From Bacillus altitudinis 41KF2b (GTDB lineage Bacteria; Bacillota; Bacilli; Bacillales; Bacillaceae), in contig NZ_ASJC01000001.1 in NCBI RefSeq assembly GCF_000691145.1, positions 186,001-250,000 on the forward strand: a DNA stretch of 64,000 nt, in the 5' to 3' direction. The translations under genes and the position numbers were made by a program. Positions 42,753-51,069 of this stretch are shown here, in pieces. The number at the start of each line of letters is the position of its first letter. Positions within the stretch are counted from its first letter, which is position 1. Below the pieces are notes generated by a model. That model searched no databases. It saw only the letters and a list, made by a program, of their open reading frames with translations, and had not been told where the DNA came from.

Positions 42753-43669
42753 TGTTATATGAATCAAAGGTTCCAGTCGCAAATATATGGACAGCACCGC
42801 AGTCGCCGAGAGAAATAGATCGACACGTTCTTCAAAGTTCCGTCCAGATCAAAGAATGGATTGATGAGCAAACATATGAACAGAAATTGGCCTTATGTGA
42901 AGAAAACCTTATTCAAACCCAAGTACTGCTTGGCGAACGAGTCATTGGGCTGGAGGAAACAGATGGCTGGATGAAAGTTGTCATCCCGCAGCAGGCAAGC
43001 CGGAAACACCCGCAAGGCTATCCAGGTTATATACCTGTAGAGCAATTAAATGAAGTATCAGAGAGTGAACCACCTGCTAGTCCCTTGATTGTTTGTCAGA
43101 AAAAAGCGGTTTTATATCAAAACGGAACACCGGATATGGAGGTTAGTTTTTTAACAGAACTAGCACCTGTTGAAGAAAGGAGCGATTCCTTTGATGTTCT
43201 GACTCCAGTAGGAAGAAGAGAAATCAAAAAAGAAGATGTGCGCCGCGCTTCATCACCTTCTTCTATGAGCGGTAAGGATGCCTTAGCCATAGGAAAACAA
43301 TTTATTGGACTGTCATATTTGTGGGGCGGCATGAGCAGCTATGGCTACGACTGTTCGGGTTTTGTTTACAGTATGTACAAAGCGTGTGGATGTTTATTAC
43401 CGAGAGACGCAAGTGACCAAGCAGTTCAAGGAACTCCAGTCGCATCAAATCATTTGGCGCCAGGTGATCTCATGTTTTTTGCCAATGACAATGGGAAGGG
43501 AGCAGTTCGTCACGTAGGGATGTATGCTGGAGATGGCATGATGCTTCACTCGCCTAAAACGGGCAGACAGATTGAACTTCTTACTCTTTCTGGTACTTCA
43601 TATGAACAGGAATGGGCAGGAACAAGGCGGTATTTGAAAGCTGAGAGGGGGAGATGTGATGGGAAGTGA
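42749..43669 (+). CDS. ykfC: Gamma-D-glutamyl-L-diamino acid endopeptidase (YkfC)
   Basis: 306 aa (305 if ATG 42752). Two SH3b-like regions fill about residues 1-165. The NlpC/P60 Cys-peptidase domain follows: LWGGMSSYGYDCSGFVYSMYK with the catalytic Cys, RHVGMYAGDGMMLHSPKTG with the catalytic His. No signal peptide, so it is cytosolic. It cuts L-Ala-gamma-D-Glu-Dap peptides imported by Dpp, feeding YkfB. Confidence 0.92.
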   Translation: MMLYESKVPVANIWTAPQSPREIDRHVLQSSVQIKEWIDEQTYEQKLALCEENLIQTQVLLGERVIGLEETDGWMKVVIPQQASRKHPQGYPGYIPVEQLNEVSESEPPASPLIVCQKKAVLYQNGTPDMEVSFLTELAPVEERSDSFDVLTPVGRREIKKEDVRRASSPSSMSGKDALAIGKQFIGLSYLWGGMSSYGYDCSGFVYSMYKACGCLLPRDASDQAVQGTPVASNHLAPGDLMFFANDNGKGAVRHVGMYAGDGMMLHSPKTGRQIELLTLSGTSYEQEWAGTRRYLKAERGRCDGK

Positions 43670-44627
43670 ACCACTTCTGCAAGTCAACAACTTAAAAAAG
43701 CATTTTCATCTATCGAAAGGAAGAACGTTAAAAGCATTAGATGGTGTCACCTTTCAGCTGAAACAAGGCGAAACCTTTGGTCTTGTTGGTGAGTCAGGCT
43801 GCGGTAAATCTACACTTGGAAAAGTGCTCATGCGGCTTTATGACCCGACAGAAGGTGAAGCTTTGTATGAAGGGAAAAGTCTCCATCACTTATCGAACCG
43901 AGAATCATTTGATTTCAATAGACAAATTCAAATGGTGTTTCAAGATCCGTATTCTTCTTTAAATCCTAGGCTCTCTGTAAAAGATATTATGCTAGAACCG
44001 ATGGAGATCCATCAATTGTATGGCAGTCAAAAGAAAAGGATCGAGCGCGTGAAGGAACTGCTTGAAGCGGTGGGGCTAAGTCATGATTTTGCTACACGCT
44101 ATCCTCACGAATTCAGCGGAGGTCAGAGGCAAAGAATAGGGATTGCTAGAGCACTCGCCTTATCGCCAAAGTTTATCGTGGCAGATGAGCCGATTTCTGC
44201 ACTAGATGTATCCGTTCAAGCTCAAGTCGTGAATTTGCTGAAAAAACTGCAAAAAGAAGAAGGATTGACGTTTTTATTTATTGCCCATGATTTATCGATG
44301 GTCAAATATATTAGCGATCGAATCGGTGTCATGTACTTAGGACATCTCGTGGAGATGACCAGCAGTGATGCTTTATATAAAACACCACTTCATCCATATA
44401 CACAAGCATTGCTGTCTGCTATCCCGATTCCAGATCCTGATGTGGAAGATAAACGCAAGCGGTTTATTTTAAAGGGAGAAATTCCAAGTCCAGTGAATCC
44501 GCCAAGCGGCTGCGTATTTCGGACAAGATGTCCTGCTGCAATGGATGTATGTGCGGACAAAAAGCCAGTATTACAAGCAGTCGAAGAAGGACATGAAGTG
44601 GCTTGTCATTTATATGATAGGAAATAG
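43659..44627 (+). CDS. ykfD: Oligopeptide ABC transporter ATP-binding protein (YkfD)
   Basis: 322 aa from ATG 43659 (AGAGGGGGAG upstream). Walker [13 protein letters not shown], signature FSGGQRQRIGIARAL, Walker B IVADEPISALD, C-terminal oligopeptide domain with cysteines GCVFRTRCPAAMDVC. OppF/DppF-like, so it probably is the second ATPase of the Dpp transporter, which in this locus encodes only DppD. It overlaps ykfC by 11 bp. Confidence 0.9.
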   Translation: MGSEPLLQVNNLKKHFHLSKGRTLKALDGVTFQLKQGETFGLVGESGCGKSTLGKVLMRLYDPTEGEALYEGKSLHHLSNRESFDFNRQIQMVFQDPYSSLNPRLSVKDIMLEPMEIHQLYGSQKKRIERVKELLEAVGLSHDFATRYPHEFSGGQRQRIGIARALALSPKFIVADEPISALDVSVQAQVVNLLKKLQKEEGLTFLFIAHDLSMVKYISDRIGVMYLGHLVEMTSSDALYKTPLHPYTQALLSAIPIPDPDVEDKRKRFILKGEIPSPVNPPSGCVFRTRCPAAMDVCADKKPVLQAVEEGHEVACHLYDRK

Positions 44628-44651
44628 ATAAAGGGAAGTAGACAAGCGTTT

Positions 44652-44685
44652 AAAAAGCCAGCGAGTAGACAAGCTGGCTTTTTGG
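44652..44685. terminator. Bidirectional terminator, ykfD / ykgA
   Basis: 11-bp stem AAAAAGCCAGC (44652-44662) with GCTGGCTTTTT (44673-44683). Confidence 0.88.
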
Positions 44686-44688
44686 CTT

Positions 44689-45549
44689 TTATGAACGCCT
44701 AATAGGTAATGTACAGCATCTAAAAGAGCCGCCGGATTTAATGATTTCTGAAAAATCTACTTCAATGACGGTGTAGCCGCGGGCTGTTAATGCAGCATTT
44801 GTTTCTTGATTGATTGGTAAGCTGATGACTTTTTTCTGACCAATGGACAACACATTTGGTCCAAGTGTGAACTGCTCTTGCTCACTTATTTCAATGAGAT
44901 CATAATGCTTTTTGAGCATATGAAGATCCTTTTCCGTAAAAGCTTCAGGGTAAATCAAGATCTCATGATGAGAAAGAATATTCATCACACAATCAAGATG
45001 CAAAATGTGAGAAGGAAGATGAATAGGAATGATGTCGTGATTCGGCAGTTCTTTTTTGAGCTGCTGGATGGCGGCTAGATTTGTTCTTTTGCTGATCCCC
45101 ACAAATACACGGGTTTGGTCTACAAGCACATCGCCGCCTTCAATCGTTCCATCATCCAGCGTGATGGTTGTCCATCCTTTTGTCTGTGCCCATTCTTTTA
45201 AGGAATGTTCTTCTCCTTGTCTGACAGGGGCTGCCATGTTTGAAACAAATAAAGTCTGTCCAATTGTAAATCCAATATCCCGAGTGAAGACTTGTTCAGG
45301 GAAACGTTCATTTGCAGGAAGAAGGACAGGCCGGACATGATGGTTTTTCAGCGTTTGGATGAATTGCTTATGCTGCGTGAGGGCTTTGATTTGAGAAATA
45401 TTTTCTCTTGCAAAATGCTTTTGGGTTTCATTGATGATCTGTTTAATTTCCATATAAATTGGACTGCATAAGAGGACTTCTTGTAAATCATCATATTCAC
45501 TCATACATTGCGGCGTTTTATACACTTTCTCTGATTTCATAGAATCCAT
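44689..45549 (-). CDS. ykgA: Amidinotransferase/dimethylargininase family protein (YkgA)
   Basis: 286 aa from ATG 45549, 8 nt after AAGGAGG; the longer upstream frame has no ribosome site. Guanidine-modifying fold with FTRDIGF, GTIEGGDVLV, LHLDCVMNIL (catalytic Asp/His) and the nucleophile Cys in GGSFRCCTLPI near the C-terminus. These enzymes hydrolyse arginine-type guanidines to citrulline-type products. The exact substrate is unknown. B. subtilis YkgA has the same length. The neighbouring ykgB of B. subtilis is absent. Confidence 0.85.
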   Translation of the reverse strand: MDSMKSEKVYKTPQCMSEYDDLQEVLLCSPIYMEIKQIINETQKHFARENISQIKALTQHKQFIQTLKNHHVRPVLLPANERFPEQVFTRDIGFTIGQTLFVSNMAAPVRQGEEHSLKEWAQTKGWTTITLDDGTIEGGDVLVDQTRVFVGISKRTNLAAIQQLKKELPNHDIIPIHLPSHILHLDCVMNILSHHEILIYPEAFTEKDLHMLKKHYDLIEISEQEQFTLGPNVLSIGQKKVISLPINQETNAALTARGYTVIEVDFSEIIKSGGSFRCCTLPIRRS

Positions 45550-45728
45550 CAAAGGGCCTCCTTGTTTATCGATAGTTATATTATTCCTCCTTCTAGTAAA
45601 TGTTGAAACATTTCCGAAAGAAAATCTCTCATGAGAGACTAAAGCAAAAAGTTTAGACAAACCTAATAGAATAGTGTTTAATAAAAGTCGTTCCGCATCA
45701 ACGAAAACAGCAAGAAGGAGCTATGACG

Positions 45729-46250
45729 ATGAGTGAAGAAAATTTCAAATACTGCAAGGAATCAAAAGTTGTGAAAACCAGCAGGGTATTCCCCCTCGAT
45801 ACGAATAACCACCAAACGTTATTTGGCGGGAAATTAATGAGTTATATAGATGACATTGCTTCCATCTCGGCAGCAAGACACAGCCGTAGTGAAACAGTCA
45901 CCGCATCAATGGATTCAGTTGATTTTTTAGAGCCGATTGGACAGAAAGAGTCCGTCTGCTTAGAATCTTATGTGACATGGGTCGGCACATCTTCTATGGA
46001 AGTATTCGTCAAAGTCATTAAGGAAAACTTGATGTCTGGAGAGCGCAGACTCGCAGCAACTTCATTTCTTACATTTGTCTCGCTTGATGAAAACGGGAAG
46101 CCAAAACGAGTTCCACAAGTCATGCCGGAAACAGAGGAAGAAATCATGCTTCATCAAACAGCGAAGCAGCGGGCAGAGGAAAGAAAAAGCCGCCGAAAGC
46201 ATAGTAAAGCTTTGGCTGACGCACTTGGGACGGATAAGCCTTGGGCTTAA
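45729..46250 (+). CDS. ykhA: Acyl-CoA thioesterase, hotdog fold (YkhA)
   Basis: 173 aa from ATG 45729 (GAAGGAG 8 nt upstream). The hotdog signature is TNNHQTLFGGKLMSYIDDIASISAARHS with catalytic Asn/Asp near the central helix. SFLTFVSLDENGKPK follows, and the tail is basic (ERKSRRKHSK). It hydrolyses acyl-CoA, similar to the mammalian BACH/Acot7 group. Single gene between divergent ykgA and the padR pair. Confidence 0.9.
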   Translation: MSEENFKYCKESKVVKTSRVFPLDTNNHQTLFGGKLMSYIDDIASISAARHSRSETVTASMDSVDFLEPIGQKESVCLESYVTWVGTSSMEVFVKVIKENLMSGERRLAATSFLTFVSLDENGKPKRVPQVMPETEEEIMLHQTAKQRAEERKSRRKHSKALADALGTDKPWA

Positions 46251-46279
46251 AAATCACCCTTTAAGCGGTGATTTTTTTC
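46249..46279 (+). terminator. Terminator of ykhA
   Basis: AAAAATCACC / GGTGATTTTT stem with an 8-nt loop, then T. Confidence 0.9.
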
Positions 46280-46287
46280 TGAGTCGG

Positions 46288-46344
46288 TATCTTGCATGGC
46301 AAGATAGTGTGTGGTAAGATCAAACTATCTTGTCATGCAAGGTA
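46288..46344. promoter_or_regulatory. PadR-type operator and promoter
   Basis: Two 21-nt arms (46288-46308 and 46324-46344) form an inverted repeat with only 2 mismatches, and each arm contains CTTGCATG-type half-palindromes. The promoter is embedded: TTGCAT (46292-46297), 17-nt spacer, extended TGG-TAAGAT (46315-46320). Binding at both arms would cover the -35 and the start site, fitting autorepression by the PadR protein encoded 20 bp downstream. Confidence 0.75.
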
Positions 46345-46364
46345 CTGAAAGCGGAGGATCGATG

Positions 46365-46691
46365 ATGACACAATCAACACAAATGCTAAAAGGAATTTTA
46401 GAGGGATGCCTGCTGTCGATTATTTCTGAAGGTGAAATTTATGGGTATGAAATGACAAAGAAGCTTGCGCACTATGGGTTTGATCAAATTAGTGAAGGGA
46501 GTATTTATCCGATCTTGCTGCGCATGCAAAAAGAACAACTAGTTCATACGTCTACAAAAGCATCGGCGAGCGGGCCGAAAAGGAAATACTATACGCTCAC
46601 ACAAAGTGGCGAAGAAGCGCTGACTGATTTTACCATGCGATGGAATGAGCTGTCAGGGAATGTAGAGCGATTATTACATAAAGGGAAGTGA
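46365..46691 (+). CDS. PadR-family transcription regulator
   Basis: 108 aa from ATG 46365, 7 nt after GGAGG. Winged helix with ILEGCLLSIISEGEIYGYEMTKKL, ISEGSIYPILLRMQKEQLV and the wing GPKRKYYTLTQSGEEAL, typical of PadR subfamily s2. It probably represses itself and the membrane partner behind it (4 bp gap). Ligand unknown; such pairs often respond to membrane-active compounds. Confidence 0.9.
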   Translation: MTQSTQMLKGILEGCLLSIISEGEIYGYEMTKKLAHYGFDQISEGSIYPILLRMQKEQLVHTSTKASASGPKRKYYTLTQSGEEALTDFTMRWNELSGNVERLLHKGK

Positions 46692-46695
46692 GAAG

Positions 46696-47448
46696 ATGGT
46701 AACAAAAGAAACGAGACACATCTTATTAGAGCTGCAACTCTATCTCATATCAAAAGGGAAAAATCAAGACGAGATCGACGAAGTGATGGATGAATTAACG
46801 ACACACGCTGTCGAAGCTGAGAAAGATGGGAAAACAGGGGAAGATGTATTTGGCGGAGATCCACGGGGCTTTGCTGATGAGCTATCAAAAGAGCTCTCTA
46901 GAAACCATAAAGATTGGGTTCCGTTTGTCAGTGCTTTTTTAATTGGATCTCTTTTTTACATGATGTTAGCAGATGCCATCAGTCAAAGTTTATCGTATTC
47001 TTGGTATGCACTCATTGGTTATCCGCTAATAATAGTGGCCAATGTGATCATGACCATTGTGATGTTTAGGGCTTCTGCCTTTCAAACAAGCAGGAGGGCA
47101 TTCTTTTACTTTTGGATATTAGGTGTTTTTCAGATGACAGCCTTGATCACAGTGAAATTATTGGACCAAAAACTTGGTACTCCTTTACTTGTGCTGACCT
47201 CGAGCCAAAGATGGGGCGTCATTCTTCTGTTACTGCTGTGTATTATCTTATTGAATGCCATTTTAAAAGCCAATATGGTGTCGCTCATTCCGCTGATCTT
47301 CTTCGGACCGCAGCTCCTATTCGAATGGCTTGGATGGACATCACCTCTCATGCTTCTTTTCACAAGTCTGGTATCCATTGTGATTTTAATCTTGCTCACA
47401 ATCGCTTTTTTACGGAAAACAAACAAGAAAAATGAACATTTAATGTAG
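46696..47448 (+). CDS. HAAS-domain membrane protein, PadR partner
   Basis: 250 aa. An N-terminal helical HAAS-like domain (about residues 1-70; LLELQLYLISKGKNQDEIDEVMDEL, GKTGEDVFGGDPRGFADEL) is followed by about six membrane segments. Proteins with this layout are encoded next to PadR regulators in many Firmicutes and are thought to be their membrane sensors or targets. Function unproven. Translation is probably coupled to padR. Confidence 0.75.
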   Translation: MVTKETRHILLELQLYLISKGKNQDEIDEVMDELTTHAVEAEKDGKTGEDVFGGDPRGFADELSKELSRNHKDWVPFVSAFLIGSLFYMMLADAISQSLSYSWYALIGYPLIIVANVIMTIVMFRASAFQTSRRAFFYFWILGVFQMTALITVKLLDQKLGTPLLVLTSSQRWGVILLLLLCIILLNAILKANMVSLIPLIFFGPQLLFEWLGWTSPLMLLFTSLVSIVILILLTIAFLRKTNKKNEHLM

Positions 47449-47452
47449 ATAG

Positions 47453-47485
47453 AGCACATCACTTGCGATGTGCTTTTCTTTTTCT
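47453..47485 (+). terminator. Terminator of padR operon
   Basis: AGCACATC / GATGTGCT stem followed by TTTCTTTTT. Confidence 0.75.
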
Positions 47486-47558
47486 AAAAAAATGTAGATA
47501 TGGGATCACATTTTTCTTTACAATGAGAAGAGGACAAAAATGAAAAGGGGTTCTGTGA

Positions 47559-48047
47559 TTGGATATTGTATTGGGGTATGTACTCGTTTTTATATTGGCT
47601 GCTTTACCTTTCTTTGAAGTGGTTGGTGTCGTTCCGCTGGGGATTTTAAGTGGTCTGCATCCTGTGACAACGGCAGTTATTGGATTCGTCGGCAACTTTC
47701 TTACCGTCTTGCTACTCATCGTCTTCGTGGACCGATTTAAAGCGTGGTGGCTGAAGAGGAAAGAGGAGAAACATGATGAAAAAGGAGAGAAAAAACAGCT
47801 GAAAGCCAGAAAGGTTTGGGAACGGTACGGTCTCCCTGGTTTGGCACTTATCGGTCCTTTTATTATTGGCAGTCATTTAGCGGCTTTTATGTGTATGAGC
47901 TTCGGTACGAAAAGAAAACAAGTCACTGTGTGGATGACGGTCAGTTTAATCATGTGGACCGCATTAGCTGCTAGTTTAACGGGTGCGGGGTTCCATTACT
48001 TTGCCCCAGATTCAAATGGGTTGTTCGGAGATATTTTTAGCAAGTAA
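47559..48047 (+). CDS. Small multidrug-export-family membrane protein
   Basis: 162 aa from TTG 47559 (GGGG about 8 nt upstream). Four membrane segments. EVVGVVPLGILSGLHPVTTAVIGFVGN is the conserved re-entrant-like stretch of the Sm_multidrug_ex family (PF06695), with a long basic cytosolic loop (WWLKRKEEKHDEKGEKKQLK). Despite the family name, transport activity is not established. Followed 16 bp later by ykkB. Confidence 0.75.
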   Translation: MDIVLGYVLVFILAALPFFEVVGVVPLGILSGLHPVTTAVIGFVGNFLTVLLLIVFVDRFKAWWLKRKEEKHDEKGEKKQLKARKVWERYGLPGLALIGPFIIGSHLAAFMCMSFGTKRKQVTVWMTVSLIMWTALAASLTGAGFHYFAPDSNGLFGDIFSK

Positions 48048-48063
48048 GCAGGGGGGATAACAA

Positions 48064-48609
48064 ATGACACATCAAACACGGATCGTGTTTGAAACAGAGC
48101 GCCTCAGACTGAGAACAATGGATGAAGACGATGCGCCTTTTTTATATGAAAAGCTGTTCCAAGATGAAGAGGTCATGAAGTATTATCCTTCACTAAAGGA
48201 TGAAAAGCAGACAAAAGAGTGGATTGCTTGGAATCAAAAGAATGACCGCACGTACCATACATCCCTGTGGATCATTGAAGAAAAAGAAACGAAAGAACCA
48301 CTTGGACAAAGCGGAATTGTTCTCCAAAACGTCGAAGGACAAACAGAGCTTGAAATTGGCTATATGCTAAAGAGATCGGCATGGGGAAAAGGATATGCTG
48401 TTGAGGCTGCAAAAGGCTGTCTTGCGTATGGTTTTGACGAAATGAAGGTGAGGCGAATGGTCAGCTTAATTCGCCCTGACAATGAAGCGTCAGTCAAGGT
48501 CGCAATGAAAATGGGGATGAAAAAAGAAAAAACCATTTCAAAATGGGATCAAATGATTGATGTTTACAGTGTTACTCGTGACGGAAAAAGCGGCTCGCTT
48601 GAATCATAA
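48064..48609 (+). CDS. ykkB: GNAT acetyltransferase (YkkB)
   Basis: 181 aa. RimJ/RimL-like fold: FETERLRLRTMDEDDAPFLYEKL at the start, acetyl-CoA loop IGYMLKRSAWGKGYAVEAAKGC (R/Q-x-x-G-x-G/A motif), and LIRPDNEASVKVAMKMGMKKE. It acetylates an amine of unknown identity. B. subtilis ykkB occupies the same place next to ykkCD. Its 3' end overlaps the bidirectional terminator. Confidence 0.82.
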   Translation: MTHQTRIVFETERLRLRTMDEDDAPFLYEKLFQDEEVMKYYPSLKDEKQTKEWIAWNQKNDRTYHTSLWIIEEKETKEPLGQSGIVLQNVEGQTELEIGYMLKRSAWGKGYAVEAAKGCLAYGFDEMKVRRMVSLIRPDNEASVKVAMKMGMKKEKTISKWDQMIDVYSVTRDGKSGSLES

Positions 48610-48624
48610 GGAGAGCCGCTTTTT
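48585..48624. terminator. Bidirectional terminator, ykkB / ada
   Basis: 12-bp stem AAAAAGCGGCTC (48585-48596) with GAGCCGCTTTTT (48613-48624); it overlaps the last codons of ykkB. Confidence 0.88.
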
Positions 48625-48627
48625 CTT

Positions 48628-49668
48628 TTATAGACGCTGTTCTAACTGAAGTAAATATTTCTTTCGTTCGATTCCCCCGCCATATCCGCCAAGTTCACCG
48701 CTTGTTTGAATGACTCGGTGACAAGGAATGATGATGGCCAACTGATTGGCACCATTTGCATTTCCAACTGCCCGAACCAAATGGGGATCGCCAAGCATGA
48801 TGGCAAGATCTCGATACGATCTCGTTTCGCCTGGCGGAATCTGTAATAGAAGATCCCATACCCTTTTCTGAAAAGGGGTGCCATGTATAGCAAGTGGCAC
48901 AGTAAACTGCGTGAGTTTCTTTTCAAAATATAAGGCCAATTCCTTTGCTAATTGCTGATGGACGTTTGTTTCTCCAACTAAAATACGGGCATGATGTTTT
49001 TTTCTGATGTTCTCAATTTCTCTTTCTAATCCTCGCCTGTCCATAAATTCAAGCAAATACACATGGGTTGCATCTGAAATGCTCATCATCCGCCCAATCG
49101 GAGTAGAAATAAAATTCGCATGCAAAATATTGACTTGCGCCTTTTTGGGTGGATTCCCCATGATTTTCGTAAAGGCATCATTGAAGGCACTGGAAGACTC
49201 GTAACCGAAGGTGACTTGCTGATCAATGACTTTTTTTCCGTTCAGAATCTCTTTAAACGCTAGCCCCATTCGGCGTGATCTAGCATATTGAACAAAGGTC
49301 ATTCCATAGATTTCTTTGAATTTTCTCCGAGCTGTTGCAGAGTGAATCCCTAATTGGCGAAAATCTTCTTCTTTCCACCGTTTCTCAGGACTCTCTTCAA
49401 CTGCTGATACAAGTGTTTTGACTTCTTCTGGAATGCTGTTAGGATATGTTAAAGGCGTGCATCGCTTACACGGCCGATACCCTGCAAGCAGCGCCTCCTC
49501 TGCTGTAAAGAAAAACTCACAGTTTTCATATTTTGGTTTTCTAGCAGTACATGTGGCATGACAGAAGATGCCGGTTGTTTTAATACCTGCAAAGAACGTG
49601 CCGTCATATTGCGGATTCTTATCAACAAGTGCTTGATAAAATTCGTGTTTTTGTTCGTCGGTCATCAT
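48628..49668 (-). CDS. ada: Bifunctional Ada: methylphosphotriester sensor, AraC regulator and O6-methylguanine methyltransferase
   Basis: 346 aa from ATG 49668, 8 nt after AGAGGTGG (ATG 49671 also possible). The N-terminal zinc site GIFCHATCTARKPKYENC...RPCKRC takes methyl from phosphotriesters. A central AraC helix-turn-helix follows (LGIHSATARRKFKEIYGMTFVQYARSRRM). The C-terminal DNA methyltransferase has active-site IPCHRVIQTSGELGGYGGG. In B. subtilis these functions are split between AdaA and AdaB; here they are fused as in E. coli Ada. Self-methylation turns it into an activator of repair genes. Confidence 0.93.
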   Translation of the reverse strand: MMTDEQKHEFYQALVDKNPQYDGTFFAGIKTTGIFCHATCTARKPKYENCEFFFTAEEALLAGYRPCKRCTPLTYPNSIPEEVKTLVSAVEESPEKRWKEEDFRQLGIHSATARRKFKEIYGMTFVQYARSRRMGLAFKEILNGKKVIDQQVTFGYESSSAFNDAFTKIMGNPPKKAQVNILHANFISTPIGRMMSISDATHVYLLEFMDRRGLEREIENIRKKHHARILVGETNVHQQLAKELALYFEKKLTQFTVPLAIHGTPFQKRVWDLLLQIPPGETRSYRDLAIMLGDPHLVRAVGNANGANQLAIIIPCHRVIQTSGELGGYGGGIERKKYLLQLEQRL

Positions 49669-49875
49669 CATTTGATCCACCTCTTGTTTTATTATATCAG
49701 TGATGTGGTCGTTCCTCTTTCTAACATTTAGTATACTTCGCTTTCATCCACTTTCTTTCGAAAAATGAACAAGTATATTTGAAGGGAAAAAGCAAAGTGG
49801 TAGACCGGCATATCACGGTGTGATACACTTTTTCATACAGAATCGGCTCTACGCTAGATCTGATTATCATGAATT

Positions 49876-50013
49876 GGTTTTCTAGGGTTCCGTGCGGGCA
49901 GCGCAGTCTGGACCGAGAGAAAACACATAGGGTTTAGACAATAGACCGTATGGACACGGAGGGATAAAAGCCCGGGAGATTTGATCAAACGATCGATTTC
50001 CGGGCTTTTTTTA
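49876..50013 (+). promoter_or_regulatory. Guanidine-I (ykkC) riboswitch with terminator
   Basis: The conserved blocks CTAGGGTTCCG (49882-49892), GGACCGAGAG (around 49909-49919), ACACGGAGGGATAAAAGCCC (near 49954-49973) and GGGAGA match the guanidine-I aptamer. The expression platform is the terminator stem AAAAGCCCGG / CCGGGCTTTT (49967-49976 with 50000-50009). Guanidine binding disrupts the terminator and turns on ykkCD. Confidence 0.95.
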
Positions 50014-50046
50014 TTGCTTGGAATCGGTAAGAAAGGAAGAGATCGA

Positions 50047-50376
50047 ATGAAATGGGGAAATGTTTTGATTGCAGCCGTATTTGAAGTCGGCTGGGTGATG
50101 GGGTTGAAATATGCTGGCTCTATATTGGAATGGAGCGCCACCATCGTTTGTATTGTTGTCAGCTTTTATTTACTCCTGAAAGCCACGACTGTACTTCCAG
50201 TTGGCACACTTTACGCCGTTTTCACCGGACTTGGAACAGCAGGTACGGTCATAGTAGGGATGATCATGGGTGAGCCGGTACATCTAGTAAAATTACTTTT
50301 GATCATGGTACTTTTAAGCGGTGTATTAGGACTCAAATTGACCACAGGTGAAAAGAAAGGGGAGGCTGAATCGTGA
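50047..50376 (+). CDS. ykkC: SMR guanidinium exporter subunit YkkC
   Basis: 109 aa from ATG 50047 (AAAGGAAGAGA upstream). Four membrane helices; the conserved Glu of the first helix is in [15 protein letters not shown], and [17 protein letters not shown] is the third-helix packing motif. Works as a heterodimer with YkkD. The riboswitch upstream fixes the physiological substrate as guanidinium. Its last 4 bases overlap ykkD. Confidence 0.95.
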   Translation: MKWGNVLIAAVFEVGWVMGLKYAGSILEWSATIVCIVVSFYLLLKATTVLPVGTLYAVFTGLGTAGTVIVGMIMGEPVHLVKLLLIMVLLSGVLGLKLTTGEKKGEAES

Positions 50377-50687
50377 GCTGGCTTTTACTCATTGGGGCAG
50401 GCATCTTAGAAATGCTTTGTGTCACCATGATGAATCAATTTCAGAAAGATCGCCATATAAAATGGATCGTCTTCATAGCAGCTGGCTTTTCGCTTTCCTT
50501 TCTGATGCTGTCTCTTGCGATGAATACAATTCCGATGGGAACGGCGTATGCGATTTGGACAGGAATCGGAGCAGCTGGAGGAGCGATTGTTGGGATGCTG
50601 TTTTATGGTGAGTCGAAAGACGCAAAACGTATTTTCTTTATCGCACTGATTTTATCAGCAGCGGTCGGGTTAAAAATCATTGAATAA
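50373..50687 (+). CDS. ykkD: SMR guanidinium exporter subunit YkkD
   Basis: 104 aa from GTG 50373 (AAAGGGGAGG upstream). Four membrane helices with Glu in [13 protein letters not shown] and [21 protein letters not shown], the SMR signature. Obligate partner of YkkC. Confidence 0.94.
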   Translation: MSWLLLIGAGILEMLCVTMMNQFQKDRHIKWIVFIAAGFSLSFLMLSLAMNTIPMGTAYAIWTGIGAAGGAIVGMLFYGESKDAKRIFFIALILSAAVGLKIIE

Positions 50688-50688
50688 G

Positions 50689-50719
50689 AAAAGGCTGGCA
50701 AACATGAGCCAGCCTTTTT
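50689..50719. terminator. Bidirectional terminator, ykkD / small membrane gene
   Basis: AAAAGGCTGGC (50689-50699) with GCCAGCCTTTT (50708-50718), T/A tails on both sides. Confidence 0.88.
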
Positions 50720-50720
50720 G

Positions 50721-50906
50721 CTACATCGAATGATGATTGGAATCGTTTTCATTTTTGCGGTAAAGCTGACTCACAAGCAGAAAACATACACCAAATGTAA
50801 GTAAAGGAATGAGTCTTTCTCCGGTCATAAATAGATAAATGCCCGTGATTAGACATACGATGCCGAGCCAAAAGCTCACTTTACCAAACAAAGTCATGCT
50901 TTTCAT
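50721..50906 (-). CDS. Small two-helix membrane protein, unknown
   Basis: 61 aa from ATG 50906, 8 nt after AAAGGAG. Two membrane segments (VSFWLGIVCLITGIYLFM and LIPLLTFGVCFLLVSQLY) joined by a short polar loop, and a charged tail ending in HHSM. No family recognised. Single gene, convergent with ykkD. Confidence 0.6.
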   Translation of the reverse strand: MKSMTLFGKVSFWLGIVCLITGIYLFMTGERLIPLLTFGVCFLLVSQLYRKNENDSNHHSM

Positions 50907-51069
50907 CTCCATCACTCCTTTTGTGATAAAAGGTCTATTCATATTATATCACGCCAGGTGCAGAATTGAATGAATATTCAATAAAAAATACGCCACTTAA
51001 TTGCTTTTTCTCTTTCCAGTCCAGTATAATATTTCATTAGAATGAAAAACGTAAATGAGGTCATAAGCC

